The notes under the pieces: generated by a model
What the model saw: the letters and a program-made list of their open reading frames with translations, nothing else
The model's database searches: none
What the model was told of the DNA's origin: nothing
From: Muribaculaceae bacterium
GTDB lineage: Bacteria; Bacteroidota; Bacteroidia; Bacteroidales; Muribaculaceae
Assembly (NCBI GenBank): GCA_016292745.1
Contig: JAEDFO010000039.1
Span: forward strand, 1 to 23,109
Direction of reading: 5' to 3'
Length of the DNA: 23,109 nucleotides
Translations under genes and position numbers: made by a program
Shown here: positions 14,454-23,106 of the stretch, in pieces
Numbering within the stretch: position 1 is the stretch's first letter
Layout: every line of letters begins with the position of its first letter

Positions 14454-17276
14454 ATGATGAAAAAGTATGTAATTGCTAAATTGGCACTATCGGCCATCGC
14501 GGTCTCGGCCTTTTTAGCTGCTAACGCTGCCAACACTCCCGAAGCCTCTCCGGCCGGCAGCCGCGAAGCTGTTTCGGGTATCATTACCGACTCTGAGCGC
14601 CACGCACTTCCAGGCGCCGTAATCACAGTGGAAGACACTCGCACCGGTGTGGTGAGCGACCTCGACGGCCATTTCGCCCTGTTGAATCTCGCTCCGGGTG
14701 AATATAATATCAAGGTATCGTATGTGGGCTACAAGCCTGTGGTAAAAAAGGTTGTGGTGAGCCGCGACAAGGTGACCGTGATGGATGTGGAAATGTCCGA
14801 CGGCACAGTGCTCGACGAACTCACAGTAAAGGGTGCGTTCTCCGAACAGCGCCGCGCTCTGCAAATGCAGAAATCGGCTATGGGAATCACAAACGTGGTG
14901 TCGGCCGACCAGGTGGGAAAATTCCCCGACTCTAACATCGGCGATGCCCTGAAGCGCATCAACGGCATCAACGTGCAGTACGACCAGGGCGAAGCCCGTT
15001 TCGGTCAGGTGCGCGGCACCAGCGCCGACCTTACTTCGGTTACCGTTAACGGAAACCGTCTGCCTTCGGCCGAAGGCGACACCCGAAACGTGCAGCTCGA
15101 CCTTATCCCGGCCGACATGGTGCAGACCATCGAGGTGAGCAAGGTGGTGACTGCCGATATGGACGGCGACGCTATTGGTGGCGGTATAAATCTCGTCACC
15201 AAGAACACACCTTACCGACGTGTGCTCAACTTCACAGTCGGCTCGGGCTATTCATGGATTAGCGAAAAACCGCAATGGAACCTCGCCGCCACTTGGGGCG
15301 ACCGTTTCCTCAACGACAAGCTCGGCGTAATGGCAAGCGCCAGCTACCAATACTCGCCGGTGGGCTCCGACAACACAGAATTCGAATATGTGGAAAATGA
15401 TGGCGAGGTACAGCTCAAGGAGGCTCAGGTGCGGCAGTACTACGTTACTCGCGAACGCCAAAGCTATTCACTGGCCCTCGACTACCAGTTTAACCGTCTC
15501 AACAAAATCTCGTTCAAAGGAATCTACAACCGCCGCAACGACTGGGAAAACCGTTATCGCATCAGCTACAAGAAACTTGACAGCAATGCAAAGGACCAGA
15601 GCGTAGTGCTGCAAACAAAAGCCGGGGCCGACGACACCAAGGATGCTCGCCTCGAACGACAGCAAACCATGGACTTCACCCTCGACGGCGAGCACTATCT
15701 CGGTGCACTGAAAATCGATTGGGCTTCGAGCTACTCACGTGCCACCGAGGACCGTCCCAACGAACGATACATTGGATTCAAGCTCAAAGGCTCCGACTCG
15801 ATGAATTTCGGCAGTGCCATGGCAAATGTGGGTCTCCGCCAGCCATACTGCACAATCGCCCTTCCTGCACTTTCCGAAAGCGGATGGAAACTCGACGAGT
15901 TCACCAACTCCGACCAAAGCATCGTGGAAAACGAACTGAAGGAGCGCATCAACTTTGAGTTGCCTATCGCTCACGGTGAGTTTGGCAACACCCTGAAATG
16001 GGGCTACAAATACACCCGAAAGGACAAAAAACGCAACACCGAATACTACGACTATTCCGACGTCGCCGATACTTATCTGACCAACTGGCAACAAAACATC
16101 GTGAGCCAGGTGCGCGACGGTTTTATGCCCGGCAGCCAGTATCCGCTCGGAACCGGCTTCGTGAGCAAGGAGTATATGGGCTCCATAAACTTCAACAAGG
16201 CCGACGGCGCTGAACTCCTTGAGGAAGAAGCCGGAAACTACAAAGCGCTTGAGCAGATTCATGCCGCATATCTGCGTCTCGACCAACGACTGGGACACCA
16301 CTTCGACGCTACTCTCGGCTTACGCATCGAGCACACTCGCCTTACCACCAGCGGCGTAAACTATGTGATGGACGAGGACGAAAACGAATCGCTCACTCCT
16401 ACCGGCGACTTCCGCAACAGCTACACCAATCTGCTGCCAAGCCTCCTGCTCAGATATCGCATTGCCGACGACGGCAACCTCAGAGCTTCGGTTACAAAAA
16501 CCATTGCCCGCCCGAAATATTCGGCTCTCATTGCCAACAAGAGTTTCAACATTGCCGACCAGGAAGCTACCATCGGCGACCCGAACATCAAGCCGACATC
16601 GTCGTGGAACCTCGACCTCTCTGCCGACTATTACTTCAAGAGTGTGGGCATGGTGAGCCTCGGACTCTTCTACAAGGACATCAAGAACGTGAACGTTGAA
16701 ACCCTCGGATACTACACCGGCGAAGAACTCGGGCTGAAAGGCAATGCCGAGACATTCGAGGTTACACAGAACATAAATGCCTACGATGCCCGTGTGATTG
16801 GCGCCGAAGTGGCTTATCAGCGCGATTTCGGATTCATCACCCCCAGCCTCCGCTGCATCGGATTCTACGGCAACTACACCTACACCCACAGCACCACACG
16901 CAACTACAACCAGCGTCTGGGCATCAAGGACGGCGACAATGTTTCCATGGCCGGCTCGCCTGAGCACACCGCCAATGCTTCGCTCTTCTTTGAAAAGGCT
17001 GGATTCAATGTGCGCCTGTCGTATAACTACGCCTCAAGCTTCATCGATATGATGAACACCGGAAGTCGTGAGCTCGACCGATACTACGACCACGTGGGAT
17101 ACCTAGACATCAACGCCAGCTACTCTTGGGGCCGAAAGACAAAATTCACTATCTTTGCCGATGCCACCAACCTGCTCAACCAGCCGCTGCGTTACTATCA
17201 AGGCAACTCTGAGCGCACTATGCAGGTGGAATACTACGGCGTGAAATTAAATGCTGGTATAAAAATTAACTTATAA
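14454..17276 (+). CDS. TonB-dependent outer-membrane receptor
   Basis: This protein of about 940 residues is predicted to import a ligand across the outer membrane using TonB energy. A signal peptide (MKKYVIAKLALSAIAVSAFLA) is followed by a carboxypeptidase-regulatory-like domain at about 38-120 (SGIITDSERHALPGA, DGHFALLNLAPGEYNIKVSYVGY). Next is the plug domain at about 140-255 with KFPDSNIGDALKRINGINV, then a 22-strand barrel region. The plug signature and TADMDGDAIGGGINLVTK match the TonB-Xanth-Caul-type receptor family (TIGR01782) rather than SusC, and no SusD partner is adjacent. The reading frame opens 96 bp upstream (14358), but that part has no signal peptide and spans the promoter, so I start at 14454 (ATG ATG). 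The phosphoesterase gene begins 13 bp after its stop. Confidence 0.93.
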   Translation: MMKKYVIAKLALSAIAVSAFLAANAANTPEASPAGSREAVSGIITDSERHALPGAVITVEDTRTGVVSDLDGHFALLNLAPGEYNIKVSYVGYKPVVKKVVVSRDKVTVMDVEMSDGTVLDELTVKGAFSEQRRALQMQKSAMGITNVVSADQVGKFPDSNIGDALKRINGINVQYDQGEARFGQVRGTSADLTSVTVNGNRLPSAEGDTRNVQLDLIPADMVQTIEVSKVVTADMDGDAIGGGINLVTKNTPYRRVLNFTVGSGYSWISEKPQWNLAATWGDRFLNDKLGVMASASYQYSPVGSDNTEFEYVENDGEVQLKEAQVRQYYVTRERQSYSLALDYQFNRLNKISFKGIYNRRNDWENRYRISYKKLDSNAKDQSVVLQTKAGADDTKDARLERQQTMDFTLDGEHYLGALKIDWASSYSRATEDRPNERYIGFKLKGSDSMNFGSAMANVGLRQPYCTIALPALSESGWKLDEFTNSDQSIVENELKERINFELPIAHGEFGNTLKWGYKYTRKDKKRNTEYYDYSDVADTYLTNWQQNIVSQVRDGFMPGSQYPLGTGFVSKEYMGSINFNKADGAELLEEEAGNYKALEQIHAAYLRLDQRLGHHFDATLGLRIEHTRLTTSGVNYVMDEDENESLTPTGDFRNSYTNLLPSLLLRYRIADDGNLRASVTKTIARPKYSALIANKSFNIADQEATIGDPNIKPTSSWNLDLSADYYFKSVGMVSLGLFYKDIKNVNVETLGYYTGEELGLKGNAETFEVTQNINAYDARVIGAEVAYQRDFGFITPSLRCIGFYGNYTYTHSTTRNYNQRLGIKDGDNVSMAGSPEHTANASLFFEKAGFNVRLSYNYASSFIDMMNTGSRELDRYYDHVGYLDINASYSWGRKTKFTIFADATNLLNQPLRYYQGNSERTMQVEYYGVKLNAGIKINL

Positions 17277-17289
17277 AACTTTGCACAAT

Positions 17290-18258
17290 ATGAAATTCTC
17301 AGTGAACACCATGAAGGCATCACCCCGATTCATTATGTATGTATTGCTCCTGGCTATAGCGTCACTCTACGCTACAGCCCAGGACGCAACATCCTGGAAA
17401 AGCCTCAAGGCCGACATAAATCTGTTCATCGCCAACGACCTCGGCCGTAACGGATACTACGACCAGCGCCCAATCGCCGAACTTATGGGCAACATGGCCG
17501 AAACCATCGGACCGGAATGCATTGTGGCTGCCGGCGATGTGCATCACTTCAACGGTGTGGCTTCTGTCGACGACCCGCTTTGGACTTCGAACTACGAATC
17601 AATCTACACTCATCCCGAACTGATGATTGAATGGCTCCCGATTCTCGGGAACCACGAATATCGCGGCAATACCGCTGCCGTGCTCGACTATGCTCATCGC
17701 AGCCGCCGCTGGGCTATGCCGGCTCGCTACTACAGCCATGTGTTCACCGACAATAGCGTCAGCATTCGACTGGTGATGATCGACACCACTCCTCTAATCT
17801 ACAAATACCGCTCCGACTCCGTTGGATATCCCGATGCTTGCCGACAGGATATGGAGGCACAGCTGCAATGGCTCGATGAAACACTGAAAAATGCCAAGGA
17901 GGAATGGGTGGTTGTGGTTGGACACCATCCCATAGTGGCCCAGACACCGAAGGACGACAGTGAACGCGCCGACTTGCAGAGCAGGCTGCTCCCAGTGATT
18001 CGCCGATACGGAAACGTCGACATGTATGTGTGCGGACACATCCACAACTTCCAGCACCTGAAATCGGGCAATGATGGCATCGACTATGTGGTTAATTCAG
18101 CCGGAGCACTGGCTCGCAAGGTGAAGGCAATCGACGGTACTATTTTCTGTTCGCCCGAACCGGGATTCGCTGTTGTCGCCGCATCGAAAAAGACGCTATA
18201 TCTATATATGATTGACAAGAACGGTAACGTTCTTCACAAAGTGGAACACAAGCGATAA
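17290..18258 (+). CDS. Exported calcineurin-like phosphoesterase (purple acid phosphatase-like)
   Basis: This 322-residue protein has a signal peptide (to about residue 31, ATAQD) and a binuclear metallophosphoesterase fold. Metal motifs are ANDLGRNG (Asp50), AGDVHHF (Asp83), LGNHEY (Asn121, His122), GHHP (His212) and CGHIHNFQH (His250, His252). The DxG first motif and overall layout resemble TRAP/purple acid phosphatases, but the usual GDxxY tyrosine is His86 here. It should hydrolyse phosphate esters in the periplasm or outside the cell. The frame also opens with TTG at 17281, but the ATG at 17290 gives a normal signal peptide; the ATG at 17311 is another option. It follows the TonB receptor by 13 bp, so the two probably act together, for example in acquiring a phosphorylated nutrient. 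Confidence 0.9.
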   Translation: MKFSVNTMKASPRFIMYVLLLAIASLYATAQDATSWKSLKADINLFIANDLGRNGYYDQRPIAELMGNMAETIGPECIVAAGDVHHFNGVASVDDPLWTSNYESIYTHPELMIEWLPILGNHEYRGNTAAVLDYAHRSRRWAMPARYYSHVFTDNSVSIRLVMIDTTPLIYKYRSDSVGYPDACRQDMEAQLQWLDETLKNAKEEWVVVVGHHPIVAQTPKDDSERADLQSRLLPVIRRYGNVDMYVCGHIHNFQHLKSGNDGIDYVVNSAGALARKVKAIDGTIFCSPEPGFAVVAASKKTLYLYMIDKNGNVLHKVEHKR

Positions 18259-18284
18259 ACTAATATTAGTTGCTTTTTCTTCAT

Positions 18285-18326
18285 CAGCTGCACCATTGCC
18301 TCTGGCATTGATGCAGCTGCATTTTT
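18285..18326 (+). terminator. Terminator after the phosphoesterase gene
   Basis: A 16-bp stem with two mismatches (18285-18300 with 18304-18319, loop TCT) is followed by CATTTTTG. It closes the receptor-phosphoesterase unit. Confidence 0.85.
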
Positions 18327-18505
18327 GTATATAAATATAATAATTATTGCATTTTTACCTCTATTTACCTACAATTCAACATATTTTTATGATATATTAT
18401 CGCATTTAATATTTTTTAACCATAAAAGATGTATTATAAATGCATCGCTGCGTAATTTTATACCATTAAACTGCACTAATTAAAAAAAACATCAAATAAA
18501 ACGAA
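18327..18505 (+). promoter_or_regulatory. A/T-rich leader of the large secreted protein gene
   Basis: This 179-bp stretch is strongly A/T-rich compared with its neighbours. The nearest promoter-like box is TAATTTTA at 18453-18460, one base off TAnnTTTG and about 45 bp before the ATG, without a clear -33 element. The sequence just before the start codon is A-rich, which favours translation in Bacteroidetes. I see no riboswitch or other named element. Confidence 0.35.
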
Positions 18506-21500
18506 ATGAAAAAACTATTACTCACCATGCTTGCAGTGCTTGCAAGCACTGTTGCTATTGCAAACGTGTTGCCGCAACGCTCGGCCAACACCGGCATTAA
18601 GGTGCTTAACCGCGCCACCAAGCAACACACCACAACAATGCGCGCCCTTGCCCAACAGGTGCGCGAAGGAGAACCATCGGCAGAAGTGCCAAGCGTGTTC
18701 TATGAAGTGCCGTTCGAGCATTCCCTCGGTAAGAACCAATCCGATATCTGCGCCAACTACGTGGCCGTTGATGCCAACAACGACACCAAAGGATGGAAAA
18801 TAGGCGGTTACACTGCCTATAGCGTGTGTATGAAGCCTGCTGCCGAAGATGTAAATGCCTGCGACGACTGGCTTATCTCGCCGGCAATCCATCTCTTTGC
18901 CGGCAAGACCTACATTATCAGCTTTGAGATTGGTTCGGCACTGTCATCGGGTAGCGAGGAGAAGATGAGCGTGTGCATCGGCACCGCACAGACTGTCGAG
19001 GCAATGACTTCGGCCATCATCGAGAATCTTACAAACACCAGCAAACAGACTTTCGAGAAAAACAGCCGCGAATTCTCGGTTGAGACCGACGGCTACTACT
19101 ATATTGGGTTCCACGCAATCTCCGAAAAAGCAAACTCAGGCAACCCTAAACTCTGCAACTTCGCCATCGCCGACAAGGCCAACGTGGTCGACCCACCAGC
19201 TGCAGGACAAATAAAGTACAATCTTGCTCCCGAAGGCGAGCTGAAGGCGAGCGTTCAGTACACAGCACCGTTGCTCACCGTTTCGGAAGCTACCCTCACC
19301 GAGATATCGAAGGTGGTGGTGAAGGTTAACAACTCTGTTGCCACCGAGATCATCGACGTAGTTCCAGGAGCTAACTGCACATTCGACGTCGACCTAAGAA
19401 ATGGGTTCAACACCATCGAGGCCACTGCCTACGTGGGCGAAACTGCCGGCACTGCAGTGAAGACCGAAAAATTCTATGCCGGGCTGGACAACCCGCTGCC
19501 TGTAGAGAACCTCACCATCGCGCTTTCCGACGACTATAAGAACGTTATCCTTTCGTGGGATGCAGTATCGACAGTGGGCGAAAACGGTGGATACGTCGAC
19601 CCTTCGAAGGTTACATACTATATTTTCGACGCTTTCGGCTCGTACTACGACCCGGCTATTGCCACCACCAACGAAACCAGCGTGGTTCTCGACTACTCCG
19701 ACGTGGCAGGTCAGGACTTCGCAGCATTCCAGGTTACCGCTGGCATGGATGAAACATACTATTCGCTCGCCACTACTTCCGACATCGTGGTTACCGGTGC
19801 CCCCGACATGGCTCCTGCAGGCGAAAGCTTTGCCAACAGAAGCCTTGCGCTGCCATGGATGCAGAATCCCGACAACACCTACAATGCTTTCATGACCGGC
19901 ATCATGGGCGACAACGAGCTACAGACTAATGCCGACCAGGAAGACGCCGAACCGGAATACCTCAACTCGCAGGATGCCGACAACGGATTCCTATACATTT
20001 TGCCGTATGAAAAAGACGCTTACTACGGCATCCAGTCGGTGAAATTCGACATCTCGCAGGCTGCCAATCCGGTGCTTGAATTCTTCTACCAAGGAATGGG
20101 AAGCGAACTGATGGCGCTCGTGTCGAAAGATGGCGGCGAATTCCAGACTGTCAACACCATCAATCTACAGGAAAACCCCACCTCTGGCTGGACTCTCTGC
20201 CGCACTGACCTCTCGGCTTTCAAGGATGCTCGATACATCCGCGTGGAAATTGCACTGCGCGCCATCCATAACACCGACGAACTCACCTGGAGCGTACCCG
20301 TCGACAATATCCGCGTGCGCGACCTCGTCGACACCGACGTGCGCCTGGCTGCCGTTTCGGCTCCGGCCAGCATCGACGCCGGCTCCGACATCCTGGTTAA
20401 GGCAAGCGTAGAGAACCTCGGCACTCTGGCCGCACAGAACGTGGTGGTTACCATCACCGATGCCGACGGAAACGCCACATCGCAAACCATCGCTTCGATG
20501 GAACCAAACGAAGTGAAGCAGTTGGCCCTTGCCTACCCGACTTCGGTTCTCTCGCCCGAAAGCATTCTCCTCAACGTATCGGTAGCTGCCGATGGCGATG
20601 CCGAAGCCTCGAACAATTCAGCTTCGCTCGAAGTGAAAGTGAAGTTTGCCGAGTATCCTACAGTTTCCGACCTTGCAGGCTCAGCCGACAATGCCGGCAA
20701 TGTGGCACTCACCTGGACCGCTCCCGATTTTGCCGAGCTCACCAAGCCGCAAAGCCGCACCGAAGACTTTGAAAGTGCCGACTATCCGGTTCTCACCATC
20801 GAAGATTTCGGCGGATGGACACTCTACGACGGCGACGGCAGCAGGACATACTCATTCCTGCGCGACTTCGACAACCCATATGCCACCCAGCCTATGGCAT
20901 TCCAGCTCTACGACCCTGAGGCTGCCGGTGTGCCCGAGGAATACCTCATCGACTGCCCGTCGCACAGCGGAAAGCGTTATCTGATGGCTTTCAGCGCCAA
21001 AAAACTGAACGACAACTGGCTCATCTCGCCTGAACTGTCGGGCAACGCACAGACCATCAGCTTTTTTGCACGAAGCTTCACGGTGGCTTATCCCGAATCG
21101 TTCCGCGTGCTCTACTCCACCACCGACAAGCTTCCCGATTCGTTCATCGAGGTCGACGCAGTTGAAAACTATCCCGCCAACGGCATTGTGCCTGAGGAAT
21201 GGACCGAATTCAAGGCTACACTTCCTGCCGGCGCCAAATATTTCGCCATCAACCACGTCGCTTACGACTCCTATGCGCTGATGGTCGACGACATTGTATT
21301 TGAGACCGCCGGAACAATGCCGGCCGATGCCACTATTGTGGGCTATAACGTATTCCGCAACGGCGTGAAGGTTAACGAACAGCCAGTGGCCGAAACCGGT
21401 TATGCCGACGCAGTGGCCGAAACAGGCACCTACAAATATTGCGTGAGCACCGTTTACAGCTGTGGCGAATCGAAAGCTTGCGCCCCTATTGAAATCGTAG

Positions 21501-21730
21501 TCGACGATGTATCGGCAGCCGATGTGGTTGCTGCCCAACACATCACCATAGTAGCCGGCAAGGGCACAATCGAAGTGCGCGGCGCCCAAGGGCAGCTGCT
21601 CACCGTTGCCAACGCAGCCGGCGCCCTTTGCCACTCGGCAATTGCAGCCGACAACAGCCGCATCAGCCTCCCGGCTGGTATATACCTGGTAGAGGTAGGC
21701 AGAAAAGTGGCAAAGGTTATTGTAAGATAG
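18506..21730 (+). CDS. Multidomain secreted surface protein with T9SS-type C-terminal signal
   Basis: This 1074-residue protein has a signal peptide (MKKLLLTMLAVLASTVAIA). Visible domains in order are a choice-of-anchor J/cleaved-adhesin-like domain at about 62-225 (DDWLISPAIHL at 120-130), a beta region, an Fn3 domain at about 330-430, a jelly-roll-like domain at about 440-605, a CARDB-like domain at about 608-712, and an Fn3 domain (715-745 plus 940-1000) interrupted by a second choice-of-anchor J domain at about 752-935 (NDNWLISPELS at 835-845). The last 70 or so residues end in LPAGIYLVEVGRKVAKVIVR, the pattern of a type A T9SS sorting signal that a PorU-type sortase would remove. No protease or glycosidase active site is visible; adhesion or ligand binding is likely. 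It is monocistronic, with a terminator on each side. Confidence 0.85.
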   Translation: MKKLLLTMLAVLASTVAIANVLPQRSANTGIKVLNRATKQHTTTMRALAQQVREGEPSAEVPSVFYEVPFEHSLGKNQSDICANYVAVDANNDTKGWKIGGYTAYSVCMKPAAEDVNACDDWLISPAIHLFAGKTYIISFEIGSALSSGSEEKMSVCIGTAQTVEAMTSAIIENLTNTSKQTFEKNSREFSVETDGYYYIGFHAISEKANSGNPKLCNFAIADKANVVDPPAAGQIKYNLAPEGELKASVQYTAPLLTVSEATLTEISKVVVKVNNSVATEIIDVVPGANCTFDVDLRNGFNTIEATAYVGETAGTAVKTEKFYAGLDNPLPVENLTIALSDDYKNVILSWDAVSTVGENGGYVDPSKVTYYIFDAFGSYYDPAIATTNETSVVLDYSDVAGQDFAAFQVTAGMDETYYSLATTSDIVVTGAPDMAPAGESFANRSLALPWMQNPDNTYNAFMTGIMGDNELQTNADQEDAEPEYLNSQDADNGFLYILPYEKDAYYGIQSVKFDISQAANPVLEFFYQGMGSELMALVSKDGGEFQTVNTINLQENPTSGWTLCRTDLSAFKDARYIRVEIALRAIHNTDELTWSVPVDNIRVRDLVDTDVRLAAVSAPASIDAGSDILVKASVENLGTLAAQNVVVTITDADGNATSQTIASMEPNEVKQLALAYPTSVLSPESILLNVSVAADGDAEASNNSASLEVKVKFAEYPTVSDLAGSADNAGNVALTWTAPDFAELTKPQSRTEDFESADYPVLTIEDFGGWTLYDGDGSRTYSFLRDFDNPYATQPMAFQLYDPEAAGVPEEYLIDCPSHSGKRYLMAFSAKKLNDNWLISPELSGNAQTISFFARSFTVAYPESFRVLYSTTDKLPDSFIEVDAVENYPANGIVPEEWTEFKATLPAGAKYFAINHVAYDSYALMVDDIVFETAGTMPADATIVGYNVFRNGVKVNEQPVAETGYADAVAETGTYKYCVSTVYSCGESKACAPIEIVVDDVSAADVVAAQHITIVAGKGTIEVRGAQGQLLTVANAAGALCHSAIAADNSRISLPAGIYLVEVGRKVAKVIVR

Positions 21731-21763
21731 GCTATTTTTTAGATTCAACTTCATTTTATTGTG

Positions 21764-21806
21764 GGCTGTGCCGCAAGTCAGCGATGATTTGGCACAGTCT
21801 TTTTTT
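21764..21806 (+). terminator. Terminator after the large secreted protein gene
   Basis: GGCTGTGCC (21764-21772) pairs with GGCACAGTC (21791-21799), 9 bp with one G-T pair and an 18-nt loop, followed by seven T residues. Confidence 0.85.
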
Positions 21807-22009
21807 ATCCTGTTGCCATCACCGGCAATCGGAGGTAAATCGGGCCATCGGGAAGCATGGCACCACCTTTCATTGTTCTTGGAATGCATTTTATTGGTCG
21901 ATTTTTCCTTTTTCCCGTTTGTGACATAGCAAAATTCAACCAAAAATATTATATTTAAAAACTTTTTGAAGGCAACAATTGTTTTAAGGCAACAACACCA
22001 CAATTTTTA

Positions 22010-22426
22010 ATGTCAAGCAACAAGCCATTAAATATTATAGCATCGGTGATGTTCATCGCCATATCGGCGCTGGCACTCCTGGCAAGCTCGGCGGCATACT
22101 CCGAGCTGTCGGCCAACGCCGTGCTGGCTGCCGCGCCTGCCGCCGACCGCTCCAGCTCATCGAGCCACATCGACGCAGCGCACTGCTTCGACATGGCAGC
22201 CATACTGCCCGAGGCCGTCAGCAGCCCCGAACCGTTGACCTCAACAATTGCCGGCAAGAGCCACAAGCACAGCCGTGCCGGATGGCAATCGGCATGTGCC
22301 GCCGCCACAATGTCATCAGAAAGCAGATGCCCGCTGCCGTGCGGCATCGCCGTTCCCTCCATAACCAACTTTTTCAAGCGACAGAAAGGCTACTACGTTT
22401 ACGGCATTTGTCGGCTGATTATTTGA
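22010..22426 (+). CDS. Small exported or membrane protein, unknown function (138 aa)
   Basis: I do not recognise this protein. It has one hydrophobic N-terminal segment (NIIASVMFIAISALALLASSAA, about 8-29) that could be a signal peptide or an anchor. Next is an Ala/Ser-rich stretch (AAAPAADRSSSSSH), then a region with His and Cys residues (HIDAAHCF, HKHSRAGW, RCPLPCG) and a basic C-terminal end (FFKRQKGYYVYG). Codon choice, with many GCC, TCG, GAC and CTG codons, resembles the confident genes nearby and favours this strand over an overlapping minus-strand frame at 21955-22377. The upstream region is A/T-rich, with TATATTTA at 21950-21957 as a weak -7 candidate. The gene follows a terminator and precedes another unknown membrane protein by 121 bp. 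Confidence 0.5.
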   Translation: MSSNKPLNIIASVMFIAISALALLASSAAYSELSANAVLAAAPAADRSSSSSHIDAAHCFDMAAILPEAVSSPEPLTSTIAGKSHKHSRAGWQSACAAATMSSESRCPLPCGIAVPSITNFFKRQKGYYVYGICRLII

Positions 22427-22547
22427 TTTTGAGCATTGGCACCAATGCCCTCTTTGGGCAAACTGCACCCCGGCCTATAGCCATTGAGCCCCAACTCGAG
22501 GCTCGCAAATAACCAAAATGACTCAAAACAAATAAACCTACTGACAA

Positions 22548-23024
22548 ATGGACAACATAAATAACGCCCGTGGACTGCTTGCCTACGACAGCAACGTGGT
22601 CAGGGCACCGAAAAACTACTTGGCACCATCTTTGCTCATTGCATTGGCAGGTGCAGCATTTGCCGGCGCGACGCAAGCCGGCGAAAACGACACTTTGATG
22701 ATGTTTCTGGCTATTGCGTCGATAGCCATGGCCGCCACAGGGCTGTATATGATGTTTTCACCTTCGCAAGTGCTCGTCTACGCCCCCACCGGCGAAGAGC
22801 TGCGCAAATACGAGCTGTTTTTCGACATCGAGAGCGATGACCGCATAGCGGAGATAGTACGACAGCTCGACAGCCGCACCCTCGCACAGCACGCTGCTGC
22901 CTCCAGCCGCGGCAAAAAGCGGGTGACCGTCTACACTGTGCCAAGCGCAGCTTTCAGGGTGATGCAGATAGCCACATTCGTACCCTACGAATACAGGCCC
23001 GATGCCGACCCCGTTGAAATTTAA
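22548..23024 (+). CDS. Two-helix membrane protein of unknown function (158 aa)
   Basis: This 158-residue protein has a polar N-terminus (about 24 residues), two membrane helices at about 25-43 and 50-70, and a soluble domain at 71-158. The soluble part looks alpha/beta: VLVYAPTGEELRKYELFFD, then a helix DDRIAEIVRQLDSRTLAQHAAA, then KRVTVYTVPS and a final strand or helix around FRVMQIATFVPYEYRP. The short loop between helices implies that the N-terminus and the soluble domain lie on the same side, probably the cytoplasm. I cannot name a family. It ends 43 bp before a terminator. No convincing promoter is visible directly upstream, so it may share a transcript with the small protein before it. 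Confidence 0.78.
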   Translation: MDNINNARGLLAYDSNVVRAPKNYLAPSLLIALAGAAFAGATQAGENDTLMMFLAIASIAMAATGLYMMFSPSQVLVYAPTGEELRKYELFFDIESDDRIAEIVRQLDSRTLAQHAAASSRGKKRVTVYTVPSAAFRVMQIATFVPYEYRPDADPVEI

Positions 23025-23067
23025 GAACTATACGCCACATATACTATCAGACATTTGGTTTTTGCTT

Positions 23068-23106
23068 ATCCGTTCGACGTCGTGAGACGCCGGCGGATTT
23101 CTTTTT
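23068..23106 (+). terminator. Terminator at the right end of the window
   Basis: A 13-bp imperfect stem (23068-23081 with 23086-23098; one bulge, one mismatch, one G-T pair; loop GTGA) is followed by TTCTTTTT. It probably ends the transcript of the two-helix membrane protein gene. Confidence 0.7.

Noticed and set aside
21969..21995. Direct repeat AAGGCAACAA (21969-21978 and 21986-21995)
   Set aside because: Only two short copies, 17 bp apart, in a low-complexity leader; no array, and not enough to call an operator.
20852..22003. 383-aa minus-strand frame opposite the large secreted protein gene
   Set aside because: It is the mirror of a strong plus-strand gene, crosses its terminator, and has no domain; its Gly/His/Val-rich composition is typical of antisense frames here.
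21955..22377. Minus-strand 140-aa frame opposite the small exported protein
   Set aside because: No signal, membrane helix or domain; low-complexity Ala-rich; codon use fits the plus-strand frame better.
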